DNA from: Ichthyophthirius multifiliis
Taxonomy: Eukaryota > Ciliophora > Oligohymenophorea > Hymenostomatida
NCBI RefSeq assembly: GCF_000220395.1
Contig: NW_004086297.1
Coordinates: forward strand, 1 to 64,000
DNA length: 64,000 nucleotides
Direction: 5' to 3'
In this document: in pieces, positions 24,458-37,860 of the stretch
Position numbering within the stretch: position 1 is the stretch's first letter
Layout of the letters: each line of letters starts with the position of its first letter
Translations under genes and position numbers: made by a program
The notes under the pieces: model-generated
The model's input: only the letters and a program-made list of their open reading frames with translations
The model's database searches: none
Told to the model about the DNA's origin: nothing

Positions 24458-26950
24458 TCATTTATCAGATATTCTTGGTTATAGTCTTTTTTAATGTTAA
24501 TAAAAATAAATTAAATAATTTTTAATATATATATATAAATTTTACTCAGGATCTCTTTTAATAACTTTCGCAGCATTATTTAGCACTTCCATAGTTTTTC
24601 TAATAGATTCTCTTTCTTCTGCAACACTTGGAGGCTTGAAAATTTTAATTATATATTATAAAAAGTATAAAATTAATTTACTTCAGCAATACTATTCAAT
24701 GATTCTTCATTTCTTAGTAATTCATTATATAATTAAAATTATAATTAATCCTAAGAAGCTTTAACCAAGAAAAATCCAATTGATTTAGGAATAGTATCTC
24801 TAACGTTTCTTACTAAGATCGAAAAATAATTATCAACTCTTTATCTTAATTCATTAATGAAAGCTTTTTCTATATCAGCAGAGGAGACTTATTTTTATTA
24901 TTGTTATTATTATTATTAATTAGAATTATTTTATTATTATTATGAATTAGGTTATGCAACAGCAGGTTCTTAATTCTATATATTTATATAAATACATATA
25001 TATATAAAATTATAATTTATTTATATATATATATAATTTTTTTTACAGGTATCATATTAGTTCTTTATTATAAATAATTTATATCATTAGTAAATAAATA
25101 TCCTTATTCTTAATCAATTACATTACTAATGACTACTTTTGCTTCATCTCTTAACTATTTAGATATTATTTATTTTTTAATATTATTGTATTATATAAAA
25201 AAAGAAAAGTACATTCTATAACACTCTGCTAGTTATTTCAATAATAGTTTCTAAAACAAAAGGGAATCTTTCGAATGTTTTTTTCAATATTTTATTAGCT
25301 AAACCTTCTAAATAACTATAAATCTTCTATAAACATTCATAAGCAGGTTCTCTCAGTTTTTCCAATTAAGGATTAATTAAATAAAGGAAAGCATCAATAG
25401 ACGGAAATCCAGGTATAGAATCACCTTAATGTAATTAAATTCCAGTTTTAATATCATTATCAGTATATTCTCTTGTAGCCCTATATCCTTTTTATACAAG
25501 ATCTTCATATAATTCATTAAACTAGCATTTTTTGTTAAAAAAATAAATAAATAAAAATAATAAAATACCATCATTCTAATAACTGACCCACCAGATAATT
25601 CTTTATGAATAGTAGTTCTTTTTTAATCATATTTTCCTTTAATACTATTTCTATAATTATCAACAAATTCAGTGATAAGAGTCCATATCATTTACATTTT
25701 CTCTTTATTTTATCTAGGAAGTGAAGGTCCTAATTCATTTAAACGATCTTCGCATTCTTTAATTTTTTCTTTAATTTCTTTTATGATAGAAGGTAAAAAA
25801 GTCCTTATATGATCAAAAAGTACATTACTTAATTTCGTAGTAAGAGATTTTGTACCTAAATATTTAGGATCCATAGTTGAATAAACAGGATGTTTTTAGA
25901 AAAATTTATTCTCTTCTTCTAAAGCTTTTTATACTCTTATCCTATTATCTATATCTTATTATGATCTATTTACAACTCCTATAAATCCCAATTTTAATTA
26001 TATATCTTATCCTAATAAACTTCTTCTTGCATTTGTTCCTTTATCCATTATATCAAGCTATTATATTAATTTATATATTTAAATATAAATATAAATATAA
26101 ATATAAATATAAATATAAATATAAATATTTATATATTTTTTTATTTATATATATATATTTATATATTAAATTTTTTTACTTTAGTTATAACACCAACTGT
26201 TCTGTTTCCTTCCTTATCAACTTCCCTAGCTAGTTATAAACCATCAGAATTCGATATATCTTAGTTTCCAGGAACTACACATAATATAATTGTACGATCA
26301 TCTTTTATATAATGCATGGCCATTTCCTTTGTTAATTATTCAACATTGACTGATTAATCGGAATCTTTTAATGGAATTCTAGTAATTCCTGGTAAATCGA
26401 TTAATGTTAAATCTAAGCAATCATTTGAATATACTGTCATTATGATAGGATCATTTACAATGGCTTTTTTTTTACCTGCTACTTAATCTGTAAGAAACTC
26501 TATTTATTAACGTACTTTATCAAAGTCTTCATATTTAATTTTTTTATCATTTTCAAATATGGCATATGGTTTTATTTTTTAAATATCTGTTTTTTTTTTT
26601 TTGTTAAAAAATAAATTATAAAAAAGAATATTTTTATTTACTTTCTGGTACACGAACTAATCTTAATTCTAAAGGTCTCCTTGTTACTACTCCCTTTTTT
26701 TTATTTATTTTATTTCGAAAAAAATAGTATTTTTTACTGATCCTCTTGGAAGAAAATCTAACCCTACTATATTTTCTAAAAGGGAAGATTTTCCTGAAGA
26801 TTGTGATCCGACGACTGCTATTCTGGGAAGTCTTATATACTCTTGGAGACCAACATCTCTTAATTCATCTACTACATTTATAAGCCTACGAAGATTATCA
26901 AATAAATACGATGTGCCTTATCCTTATTCTTCTTTATTTTCTGAAGACAT
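24458..26950 (-). CDS. Dynamin-family large GTPase
   Basis: Membrane-remodelling GTPase. The GTPase domain is complete: P-loop [25 protein letters not shown] (switch I Thr), DLPG in [13 protein letters not shown], and GVITK followed by LDIMDKGT. The middle domain ([17 protein letters not shown]) and a C-terminal GTPase-effector region ([19 protein letters not shown]) follow; no PH domain or Pro-rich tail is seen, as in Drp1-type proteins. A Gln/Asn-rich insert precedes the effector region. At least eight short introns; the first falls right after PRGS, the second after RVPE. The last small exon ends on TGA at 24458. Ciliate dynamins act in endocytosis, nuclear and mitochondrial division; which applies here cannot be read from sequence. 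Confidence 0.93.
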
Positions 26951-27408
26951 GGTTTTTTATATTTTTATTAAATTAGTATTTTTATTTATTATATTAATTT
27001 TTTATAAAATTATATATAAATATTTATTTTTTTAATGTGAATATTTATTTAGAATTTTTTTCTTTTTCTCAAATATATAATTATTATTTATATATATAAA
27101 AACCATATTTATAAATATATAATAATATATATATATATATTTAAATATATTATATTTTTTTATATTTAATAAAAAAGAAATAATAATAATAATCTTTTTA
27201 TTAAATTTATAGAATTTTTTTAAATTAATTTTATTTTAGAAAAATCAATTATAAATAAGTTATAAATATGAATTTTAAATTATATAAATATTCAAAATTT
27301 ACATTAAGATTATTATTCTTGTTTTCATATATTTTTAATTTTTTTAAAATCAAATAAAAAAAATATCTAATATAATAAAAATAATTAACTTAATATATAA
27401 ATAAAAAC
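26951..27408. other. AT-rich spacer
   Basis: Upstream region of the dynamin gene and 3' flank of the bZIP gene; nothing recognisable. Confidence 0.5.
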
Positions 27409-28317
27409 TCATAGTTTTCTTCCTTTCTAATTAACATCATATTATTATTAATAATATTAATTTTAATCATTTATTAATCCTAATTATTATGCATTACTAT
27501 TATTATTTTGAATTTAATTAAAATGTATGTTTTCTTCTTTATTATCTTCTTTTTATTATCCACTAATCATATCATATAATGGGAAAGTAGTTGCTTTTTA
27601 ATTATAGAATTATTAACTTTAATTTGTCGGTTAATAATAAATTCCTCTTTGCAAATTGGGGATATTTATTTAAGGATATATTTAATAATTCATTCTAAAT
27701 TAATATTATTGAAACATTTAATCATCCTAAGTATTTTAGATAATAGAATTTTCTATGGGTAAATCTAAATTTTTTTAAATAATATTATTATTTGGTTAAT
27801 TAATCCATTAATTACTTTTACCATTTTAATATAATATATTATTTAAAGCAGAAAATTAAGTTTATTAGTTTATATTTTGATTAAATATATTAAATTAATT
27901 ATTATAATTATTTTAATTATTTATATTTTATTATTAAAATTTACTGTTTTAAACACTATGATTTTATACGATATTATTAATATTATTGATATTATTATAA
28001 TAAGAATTTTAATACTAACTATATTTCGGATTCATACAGTTCAATTATTATTATTATCTTTCCTTTTTTATAATTAATAAAAATTAAAAAAATAATAATT
28101 TGTGTATAAAATGTCTTACTTTTTCTATATGATAGATTAACTTTCCAATTTAACTAACTGATAATAAAGGCGATATTTTATCTATTAAAAATTCAATCTA
28201 CTACTGTTATTAAAAGTATAGTTTTTATAAGCTTTACATCTCATAAAAAATGCTTAAAAATATGGTATTTTTAAATAATATAATTAATATCTTTATATAA
28301 ATTATTTAAAACTTTAA

Positions 28318-28365
<48 letters not shown>

Positions 28366-29805
28366 TTATATATATTTTTTTATCTATATAAAATTGTTTT
28401 AGTTATATAAATTTATATTTTTTTCTATTTTAATTTTTTTTATACGAAAGTACTTTTTAAACTATGTCCTTTATTCTATCATTTATCTTAAAACTGGTAG
28501 TGCGCAGTATAATTAATTATCATTTTCGGGTATTTCTATTATATTTTTAAGGATTTCCACACATTTATTAAATTCGTTATCTTCTATATTTTTTATCAAA
28601 AAAAATATTATATAATTTACAAAAACAAAATATAATTTAACCAAGTTAATCATCTTATTCATATCCATATAAAAAATATTAATAATTATTTTCTAAATAT
28701 CCTTTATAAATCTATTTAAAAAATAAATTTAATGATTGCTGTCTTGCTTTTCCTGTAGCACCTTGCCTTAACTATATTTTTTTTTATTTAAAAATATAAA
28801 TATATATATATATATATATAATTTAAATGACTCTAAATGAATCACAAATTAAGTTTAATTAATCTTCATTAACTATTTTATCATTTAATATTTTATTAAT
28901 TCTGTCTATATAACTATATCTTTCTTATACTAAAACCGAAAACTTATACATATTTATATAAATCTAAATAAATAAATTTTGAAAAGAATACTTAAAAATT
29001 TTCATTTAAAATTTCCGATATAGCATTTTAATTTCTTTCTATATTAGAACATATATCTTCTATTTCATTATTTAAAATTTTAACCTTAATTTTTTTATAT
29101 TTTTTTAATTTTTATTTTTTTTCCTTATATATTTAAATTTTTTAACTTTTTTTTCTAATAAATCAATATAAATTTTTTTCCTCTAACGTGAATTTCTAGC
29201 TGATTCTCTATTTTTTTTTAATCTTTTATTTTCATTAGAATCTTCGAATTTTTAATCATTTTATTCATCGGATTTTGAGTAGGTACCTAAGTCGTCATCA
29301 TCATCATCATCACTTTCTTTAATTTCTTATTTTACACTATTTTTAATAAAAAAAACTTACAAATGGTTTATTTTTTTGTTACTTTTTTTATTAAATTAGA
29401 TTATTTTCACTTTTGTTAATCTTTATTAAAGAGGAAATTTTTTTAATATAAGTATTTTTAACGTTTCCTTTAATTTTACTAATTTATATATTATCATTAT
29501 TATTTGCTATTTTAGATAGTTTATTATGCGACTCATTTTTTATGATTTATTATTAATTTTAAATCTAACAAATATAATGTTGGAGTATTTATTAATTTTA
29601 CATAAAATTTTAATCATCTTTTAATTATTATAAATTAATGTTTTTCTCACTATTTTTTTTGTATATAATTAATTTGTTTATGTACTTTTATTTTTTTTAA
29701 CCTTTTTATTTCTCTTTTTTAGTTATGACCTTATTATTCATTAACTTCATGTGATATTATTTGAGAAGGCTTAAAAGCCTATTTTTTTTATTAATTAAAA
29801 CTCAT
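27409..29805 (-). CDS. bZIP transcription factor with helical and Asn/Gln-rich C-terminus
   Basis: After a basic N-terminus and a poly-Asp stretch the protein has a textbook bZIP basic region, KRLKKNRESARNSRQRKK (N-x7-R), then LLEKKV and a long amphipathic helix. A one-base frame change in the A/T run at about 29.14 kb interrupts the zipper; correcting for it gives a continuous heptad helix. Further exons encode a helical segment (GATGKARQQSLNLFF, YKGYLENNYQYFLYG, YCALPVLRQMIEQR) that I do not recognise, then an Asn/Gln-rich tail. Several introns, one with a (TA)n run at 28323-28355. Likely a sequence-specific DNA-binding regulator; targets unknown. Confidence 0.85.
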
Positions 29806-30016
29806 TTTTTATATATATATATATGTTTTATTCTCTTTTTTTTTTTTTTTTTTAAAAAAAAAAAATATTCAACTAAATCAAAATAATTAATATATAATAT
29901 AATTCACTAAAAAAATAATAATAATAAAAAAAATATCCTTTAAAAAAAACAAAAAAAACAAAATTAAATAACACAAATACTAAAAAATAAAACTAAAAAA
30001 ATAAACAAAACATAAA

Positions 30017-30049
<33 letters not shown>

Positions 30050-30057
30050 TAAAAAAT

Positions 30058-31908
30058 ATGAGTTTTTTTCGATTTCTAGCCCAAACCTCACCCGGCCTTG
30101 AGCCATATTTATTATCTGAACTAAAAAAGTTTCCCACATCCGACCCAAAATACCGTTCAGACATAAATCATTATTAATTTAATACTACATATGATACTAT
30201 GTACAGAATTCTACACGAATCTCGTTCTATAGAGTCTTTAAAATTACAAATGGGTCCCCGTATATAGGCTCGTAGTGAGGAGGAATTTAAATAAAGTTTA
30301 CAAAGAATTCCCTTTCATGCATTTTTACCTATAAAAAATCTCCATATATATAATTAACCTGAAATAATAGCCCGAAGTTTTCGTTCAATTCTCTATCATG
30401 AGAAATTAATAAAGGAGATTTTTGAAAAAGAGTTAAACTTATCTCCCATTCGATAAGAATATAAGCAATTAAAGCCTGATAGAAAACTAATAGAGCACAA
30501 AAAGGAACTTATAATACAAAACAGGGAACTAATCAAGCAAAAAAATCCTCTTTTATTGGAAAATAAGCCCCGAATTCCCCCCATATACATTTATATGATT
30601 CAAGACAAGGCCGAAATAATGCTCCAAACGCACTTAGATTCCTTACATAAACATGGAATTAAGAAAAAAGTTGGTTGGGCGCCTTTAAAAGAAGGTATTG
30701 TATCACATATGGTTGAAAAATGGTTAAAATTAGACCAAAAAGTGAAGATTTGGGATCCTTTTTGTGGCTGTGGAACTATTCTTTTAGAAATACTGCAATT
30801 TTGCTCCGGCCGAAAAATTCGCGAAAGATAAAGCCTGGAGTTTTTATAAGGATTTCCATTATAAGACTACGAAAAATATGTAAAAGAAGAAAAAGTATTC
30901 GAGAAAGATTTTTTAATATAAAAAAATATCCAATAATTAATAGGAAGTGACATAAACTATTAATAAATTGGTGATTTTAAAGAAAATATACACCAAATGA
31001 GCCTAAAACAGGAAAAAAAAAACACTTTCCCACCTTTTTATCCCCAATATAATTTTCTTGACTCTAAATTAAGTCTCTTAAATGCCGATTTCGAGTCTAT
31101 AGGGAATATTTTAGACTTAAAAGGGACTATTATTATTACTAATTTACCATATGGAATACGAAGTGGGATAAAAATGAATTAAAAATAACATTAAGATGTA
31201 TATAAAAGATTCTCTAAATTTCTAAAGAAAAATTTAGACAATTTAATGGATGTTTTTGTCTATTGTACGATTGAAAAAACTTACTAAGATTCACATTTTT
31301 TAGTTATTTCGGAGTTAGGCTGGAAGTTGAAACATAAATATAGTCTCGGAGGTATTTAAATAGGACTTTTTCAATTAAATAAGGAATAGTAAACAGGAAA
31401 TTTCGAGCTTTTGGATGAAAGTGAGAACTTTTTATAAGAAAAAAAAGAAATAATACTATCTAAAGAAGAAAGAGATTTAATAAAATAAAAAAATAAAGAA
31501 GATAATAAATAGGAATTTCTCGAAAATATGATTAAAGCAAAAATTGTAGGCGAAAATATCAAAAATGAGCTCAGTAAAAAAATACATTCTAAAAAATAGA
31601 TATCATCAATAGTAAGAAGGAAAAAAGAAGAATATGTAAGAGCTTTAAGATTAAGAAAATTAAATTAAAAAAATTCGCTAGTTTAATCTTTTAACGAGAA
31701 AATTATTTAATAGAGAATTACAAGGAAAAGATAAAGAAATAGTAAAGAAATTATCAAAAATGTACTAAAAATTAAAGATAATTAAGAGGAAATTAAAGAA
31801 AAGATTCAAGAATAAATAGATGAAGCCTTAGATAAAAAAATAATTAAAGTAAATTAATTAAAAGATTAAAGAAAATAAAATAAAAACAAAATTCCAAAAT
31901 GGAATTGA
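30058..31908 (+). CDS. THUMP-type RNA (guanine-N2) methyltransferase
   Basis: A single intronless frame of 616 residues from MSFFRFLAQTSPGLEPYLL to TGA. The start resembles THUMP-linked RNA methylases (LxQTSPGLE..L..EL). The Rossmann-fold part has KKKVGWAPLKEGI, motif I IWDPFCGCGTILLEIL and motif IV IIITNLPYGIRSG, the N/D-x-P-Y signature of N2-guanine methylation. The family modifies rRNA or tRNA using S-adenosylmethionine. A ~200-residue Lys/Glu-rich C-terminal extension is unusual. No introns and relatively C-rich codons at the 5' end set it apart from its neighbours. Whether it acts in cytosol, nucleus or mitochondrion is not visible; no clear targeting peptide. Confidence 0.88.
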
Positions 31909-32373
31909 AAAAAAAAATACAATTTGTATAATTAATTTTATTATAATTTAATAATATAAAAAAAAGGTTTTTTATTCCTTTAATATTTATATGTTTTTTA
32001 TAAATAATAATAATTTATAATAAAATTATAAAATATATAGAATATTATAATAAAATAATATATAATTTAATTTAATTTAATTTAATTTAATTAATTTATT
32101 ATATTATTTTTTATTATAAATAAAATATTTATTTTAATAATTTATATTATCTATAATTATTATTTAAATTTTTTTTTATTATATCTATTATATTAATTTT
32201 AAAAAAAATTTAGTTAAATTCTTAATAATGTTTACATTATATAAAACTTATTATAAAATAGTTTTTAAACAATAAAAAATAAATACACATATATATATAT
32301 TATAAATAAAAATAATACTATTTTATAATTTTTTTTTTATTTATATTATTTATATATATATATAATTTTGTCT
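31909..32373. other. AT-rich spacer
   Basis: Homopolymers plus a TTTAA-type repeat at about 32066-32095; no gene seen. Confidence 0.5.
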
Positions 32374-33540
32374 TCACCTTCTGTAGTAACTTATTTAACA
32401 ATTTTATTAATTATAATTTTAATTTGATAGTTATTAAAGTGTTGTTTTATTATTTAGAAGCTATATTTACTCATCTATCATTTACATAACTTATTCTCTT
32501 GATACAGATTTTTAATTTATAACTAAAGAATTACAAAATATTTTTTTAAAAAATCTTATATTTTCTATTAAATAATATTAAATTATTAACAAGATGAAAA
32601 ACTTTATTATTTAAAAATATAAACCATTATTTTAAAATAATTATTATTATATGAAAATAATTACACAATATATAATAAAAAAGTATAAATTTTTATTATT
32701 ATTTTATTATAATTTCTCTTTTCTTTATTTCATATAGATTTATATTACTATTATTAATTATTGTAAAATTAACCCTAAAGTTAATGTATTATATATAGTT
32801 TATTTATTATTTTCTAAATAGTTAGTTATCGATGCTATTATTATTTAAGTTATTATAAAAAGCTTATTTATTTATTTGTTTTTTATGTATTTTTTTTTAA
32901 TTGTTTTGTATATAGATTTCATTTTTTTTTTTTTTTTTTTTTTTACTATTTATTATTATTTATTAAAAAAATATATATTAAAATATAATATTTTTTGTGG
33001 TAATTTTATTTTTTTCATTTTTGTCTATATAAAATTTACTTTATTACTTTTTGGTATTTTAATGATTTTTTTTCTAATTTTTTTTTACAAATTTGGTTTT
33101 AGTTATATATAATATAAAAATATATATATATTTTATTTTAAATTATAATTTTTTTTTATTACATAAATTAAAATTATATATATTTGTATTTTTTTTATAA
33201 TTAATATCATTTATTTTATATAATTATTAAAAAATATAAGCTTAGATGTATTTTTAAATAGTATAAACAAATATAATTTATTTATTTTAAAATTAAATAT
33301 TTATTTGTCCTATTAGTCTATATACAATTTCTTAGTATTATTTATTTAAATGATTTAACGTAAATTAAAAGATAATATATATCTGTACTTTTATTTTTTT
33401 TTAAAAGAATTTTTCAATAATTTTTGAACATTATTTATAGAAATAAAGTTATATTTTAGATTTATAATTGAATGAATAGAGGTTATTTTTTAAGTTTAAA
33501 AATATATAATTTATAATAAAAGTTAAAATTAAATTTGGAA
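32374..33540 (-). CDS. Possible gene fragments, unknown
   Basis: Two stretches read convincingly on the minus strand. About 33300-33530 gives NLYSFNYKSKIQLYFYKQ and FTLNHLNKQYQEIVYRLI. About 32374-32870 gives ITNYLENNKQTIYNTL and KSVSREQVMQMIDEQIQL before a TGA. They may be exons of one gene, but I could not join them with consistent splice sites, and the T24-rich stretch between them is unclear. No family recognised; start unknown. Confidence 0.35.
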
Positions 33541-34007
33541 TATGATAAAAATAATAATAACATTTTTAAAAAAAAATTAATTAAAATAAATCTAATATAT
33601 TATTTATTTAAATAATAAAAAATTTATTTTAAAATAATTGATTTTTCAGTATTTAATATTTTTAAAAGTAATTATATAAAAAAATATAATTATTGAAATG
33701 ATATTTTTCAAATAAAATCTTAATTATATTATATATAAAAATTTTAATAATATAAATAAATATTAAATATATATATATATATATATATAATTAATACTTT
33801 ATTTAATTATAATATTATTATAATAATTTTTTATATTCTGCAAAAAGTATATCTAATTATAGATTTAAAATTAGTATATAAATCCTTAGTTTTTCCAAAA
33901 TAAATTATTTTTAAAATTTTAAATACTTTTTATTTTTTGTTTAAAATAAAAATATTTTTTTTTTATTTTTTATACTAAAATAAAAAATTCTTAAAAATAA
34001 ATATTTT
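33541..34007. other. AT-rich spacer upstream of NUDIX gene
   Basis: TA run at about 33770-33788 and homopolymers; no supported feature. Confidence 0.45.
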
Positions 34008-35062
34008 ATGATTTAAATATAAGCTATATAAAACTTCCTTCAATACATAAAGAAATTTTAAATAAAAAATTATAAAAACACTTAAAAAATAAGATAAACA
34101 TCCGTAGTTTTACTTTTAAAAGTATCTCAAGAATTCAATAATATATATCCGCAATAATAAATAATTCAAGATTTATAAAATACCTAAAAAGTAAAAAAGA
34201 ATATATATATATATATTAATAAAAAAGATAACAATAAATATAGTTAATAATCCCAACAATATAAAATCCTTAAGAAATAAAAGATTAGAATATAAACCAA
34301 ATATATAATTTTTTAAAAAATTTATAAATAAAAATGCCTTAAAATATACCTAAAACGGAAAATATATTTGATATTTTAATTGTAAAAAGAAGTAATAATC
34401 CAAATGATCACCATAGTGGCTAATTATGTTTTCCTGGTGGTAAGTTAGATTTAAATGAAAATGATTTAGAGGCTTCAATAAGGGAATGTTATGAAGAAAT
34501 AGGTCTTGATTTACAAAATAATATATTTTCAGTTTATTTAGGCTAGTTTCCGGTGAATTTTTTCGCGTATTATCGAAATGGGAAATAAGTTATGATTTCT
34601 GTACATGTTTTTTTCTTAAAAGTAAACGAAAATAATATCAATTTTGGGAGTTTTTTTCAAATAAATAAAGAGGAAGTGGACAAAATGATGTGGATTCGTT
34701 TAAATGAATTACTTTTTGTCAATAAAGAGAATGTTTATATGAAAAAAATATATAGAAAACCACTAAATGTACTCAGTAATAGTAAAAAAATGTAAAATAT
34801 AACACATTTTTTAGCTTTTAGAGGCTTTTAATTTATGAAAATTTGCAGTATTAATTTATTTGGGGAAGAACTTTTCGGCTTAACATTTTATTTAAGTTTA
34901 TATTTTGTAAGAATGATGTTTTTGTAGTATTTTTTAAGAGAAAAAGAATACGAAAATTTCAGTTTTTTAATAAAAAAACTAATAATTATTAATTTTTTTT
35001 TAATACAGAAAAAAAAATTTAAGAAAAAATTTTATATAATTTATATTTTGTAAAAAGAATGA
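34008..35062 (+). CDS. NUDIX hydrolase, CoA-diphosphatase (NUDT7/8)-like
   Basis: Two exons, 34008-34190 and 34244-35062, in phase 0 around a 53-bp GT-AG intron; 333 residues, TGA stop. The core reads TSVVLLLKVSQEFNN, FDILIVKRSNN, HHSGQLCFPGGK, then the NUDIX box with G-x5-E-x7-RECYEEIGL, all metal-binding residues present. GQLCFPGGK with upstream VKRS is typical of the CoA-pyrophosphatase branch, which cleaves CoA and acyl-CoA. The C-terminal helix GEELFGLTFYLSLYFV corresponds to the xWGLT block of that branch. A ~35-residue polar insert lies between the first strand and LIVKRS. No peroxisomal or mitochondrial signal is obvious. Confidence 0.88.
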
Positions 35063-35402
35063 AATAATTCGAAAAAATTTGATATTATTTTAGTCTATAT
35101 TTTGTTATACAAATTTAAAGTTTTAGATTTCTTTTTTTATTTAAAAAAAAGTATTTTAGAACTAAATTTATGCTTTTTTCATTATAAAAGCTTGTTATTT
35201 AGCATTAATTTATCTAATTTATTTTATTAAGATGCTATTTCAGTTATTTAAAACATATCACTTCGTATTTTTAGTCCAAAAAATAATCTTTTACAGTGTT
35301 TTTATTATAAAAAGTAAGACTAATGATGTTCTTTTTAATTCTTTTTATATGAAAATTATTAAGCTTGGTAATATTAAATGAAAATAAGTAAAAAGTATTC
35401 AT
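34959..35402 (-). CDS. Possible antisense ORF, unknown
   Basis: Open frame of 147 residues (MNTFYLFSFNITKLNN...) ending inside the 3' end of the NUDIX gene on the other strand. The middle (KNTVKDYFLDQKYEVICF) looks protein-like, but composition is near background. Could be a real convergent gene overlapping by ~100 bp, or chance. Confidence 0.3.
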
Positions 35403-35551
35403 ATATGTTATTTTATTGAATTTTTAATAAAATATATTTTTTTTTTAAACAAAAGAAAAAACATGTAAAGTCTTTTTTTTAATTGAGTTCTTTTGTTTAA
35501 AAAAAATAAATGAAAATGTTAAAAAATTAATATATATTATATTTATTATTC

Positions 35552-35614
<63 letters not shown>

Positions 35615-35780
35615 TATATTATTAATATTTCTTAAGTATATTTTTTAATTTTGTTTTTGTTGTTATTTAAATACAGATCGTTATATTTATTTAATTTTAA
35701 TAAAAAAATAATAAAATAAAACAAAAAAATAAACATTTATATATATTATATTTAAAATAATAAAATACTATATGTATTTT
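35403..35780. repeat. (TA)n array in spacer
   Basis: Contains an uninterrupted (TA)n run at about 35555-35610. No coding frame. Confidence 0.75.
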
Positions 35781-36455
35781 TCAAAATATTGTTTTGACTC
35801 TTTAATGTTAATTTTTAATATTTTTTATTTAAGTTACCAAATTTTATTATTTAAGTAGTATTTTTGAATTATTTTAATTAATCTTTGTTTTATTTTCGGT
35901 AAATTTTTTTATATTATTTGTTTATTATTATTTATTTTAAAAACTGTATTTATCAAAACTTAAATTTTCTTTTTATTTTAATCGTATTTTATTTAAATTA
36001 ATATTAATAATTTAACCCTTTTTATCTTCAATAATTTTTTTCATTTAATTATTTTGTTAATTTAAAGTCTTATAATTATTACTGCTTTCCACTGTATTTT
36101 ATTATACGTTAAAATAAGCATTTTTACTAAAAGAAAAATAATCATTTATCATGTTTTTTTATTAAAATTCCCTATTTTATTACTTAATATATACAGGACT
36201 ATTATTTATTACAAATTTAGGAGTTTCTAATTATATTTAATTAAATAAATCCTAATATTTTTCGTTGTTAAATGATTATTTTCGTTAATTGTGGATTATA
36301 GTATTATTTTCTTTTTATCTTTCTTAGTTTATTTCGTATTATTGATATGTTTTTTATTTTATAAAGCTTTGATTTTTTTTTGTATTTTAAGGTTTAACTT
36401 AAGTGTTTTTTTATTTATTGCATGGAAGCCTTTATGAATTTTAAAATTTAAACAT
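35781..36455 (-). CDS. Polar Asn/Gln/Lys-rich protein, unknown
   Basis: A single exon of 224 residues, ATG to TGA, with dense Gln, Asn and Lys codons and believable blocks such as NEKYQDLFNQIQLETPKF, YFSFSKNAYFNVQQ and LSFDKYSF. The length is an exact multiple of three and no TGA interrupts it. No domain, signal peptide or membrane segment recognised. Its promoter faces that of the next gene across a (TA)n-rich spacer. Confidence 0.6.
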
Positions 36456-36500
36456 ATTTTTTTTAATTATATATAAGTTTTTTTAAACTGACTTTTTTAT

Positions 36501-36506
<6 letters not shown>

Positions 36507-36554
<48 letters not shown>
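36507..36554. repeat. (TA)n dinucleotide array
   Basis: Uninterrupted TA run of about 48 bases in the divergent spacer between two small genes. Confidence 0.85.
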
Positions 36555-36558
<4 letters not shown>

Positions 36559-36650
36559 TATGTATATATATTTTAAATAAATAAAAATCTTTTTAATTTT
36601 TTTTCTTTAATTTGGATAAATAATATATATATATATATTTAATAATTAGA

Positions 36651-37109
36651 ATGAGTTAATAATAATAATAATAGCATTTTTAGTTTTCACCATAAGAAAG
36701 TGAACAATGGTTTTATACAAAATAATGTTAAATTAAAGTATTAGATTACATAATTGATGAATTTTCAGATTTTTAAGTAAAAGTTTAAATTTAAATTAAT
36801 AAAATGCCGAATAAAGTAAAAAAAGAAAATAGTTTTTATATTAGTAAAAAAAAAAAAAAAGTTAATTTAGAATATGATAAATTGAGAACTTCTTTTTGCC
36901 TATCTTTATGCTTACTTGAAAATGATTTAAGTTAAGTAATTGAAAATCATCCGGAAAAAATAGAATTTTAAAAATATATAAGTGAATATGATAGAAATAC
37001 AAAAATATTCGCTTATTAATAAAGAAATAAAAATCTTACGGAAACTTAGGTTCAAATATTGTAAAATTAAATTAAAGAATATCAAAATTAATTGTAAAAT
37101 AATTATTGA
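36651..37109 (+). CDS. Small polyQ-leading protein, unknown
   Basis: Single exon of 152 residues from MSQQQQQQHFQFSPQESEQW to TGA; the leading glutamines are TAA/TAG codons. The rest is mixed and helical: KVLDYIIDEFSDFQVKVQ, LRTSFCLSLCLLENDLSQVI, ISEYDRNTKIFAYQQR and a polar end. It has cysteines and aromatic residues like a folded protein. No family recognised. Confidence 0.65.
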
Positions 37110-37491
37110 AAAACATTTTTTATTTAATTAAATTTTATTTTAAATATTTTTGTTCTTTTTAACATTTATATATAAATTTTTTAGATTTATATTTGAATTA
37201 TTATAACATTAAAAAAATATAAAAATGTATAAATTTTATACATATGTAAGTTTAATATTTTTAATAATGATATAAAAATTATTAATTAAAAAAACAAATA
37301 AATGTATTCATTTTAATTTTAAAAATATATCAAATATTTGTATTTTGTAAAATAATTTAAAAAAATTTTTATTAATAATAATGAAAATAAAAAAATTAAT
37401 TATTAAATTATATTATTGTAAATTTTTTATATATACAAAATAATAATAATATAATAAAAATATTAATAATAATAATAATATTAATAATAAT

Positions 37492-37522
<31 letters not shown>

Positions 37523-37860
37523 TATTTATAATATAATTATAAATTTTATTTATTTTTCTTTTGTATATTTAAATTAAAATATTAAATTTTGAATAAATTA
37601 AACCTTATAAAATTTATACATATATAATATTTTATAATAATTCTATTAATTTTAATTTACTTATTTTTTAGAAATACCATAAATAACTTCTTTTAAACTT
37701 ATTTAGAATAAAAATTTTTCTGGGTATTATATTATAATATTATTTAAGCTTATATTATTTTTATAATTAAAAAAAATATTAATAATTTAATTATAATAAT
37801 TTATATATATATTTTTTTTAGAGTATAAACATATATTTTATTTTATTTTTAAATATAATA
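37110..37860. other. AT-rich spacer with (AAT)n
   Basis: Contains an imperfect (AAT)n/(ATA)n array at about 37440-37522. No coding frame supported; sits between convergent gene ends. Confidence 0.55.

Noticed and set aside
32876-33112. Plus-strand Phe/Tyr-rich reading
   Set aside because: Composition equals the T-rich background, and the flanking minus-strand stretches look more protein-like.
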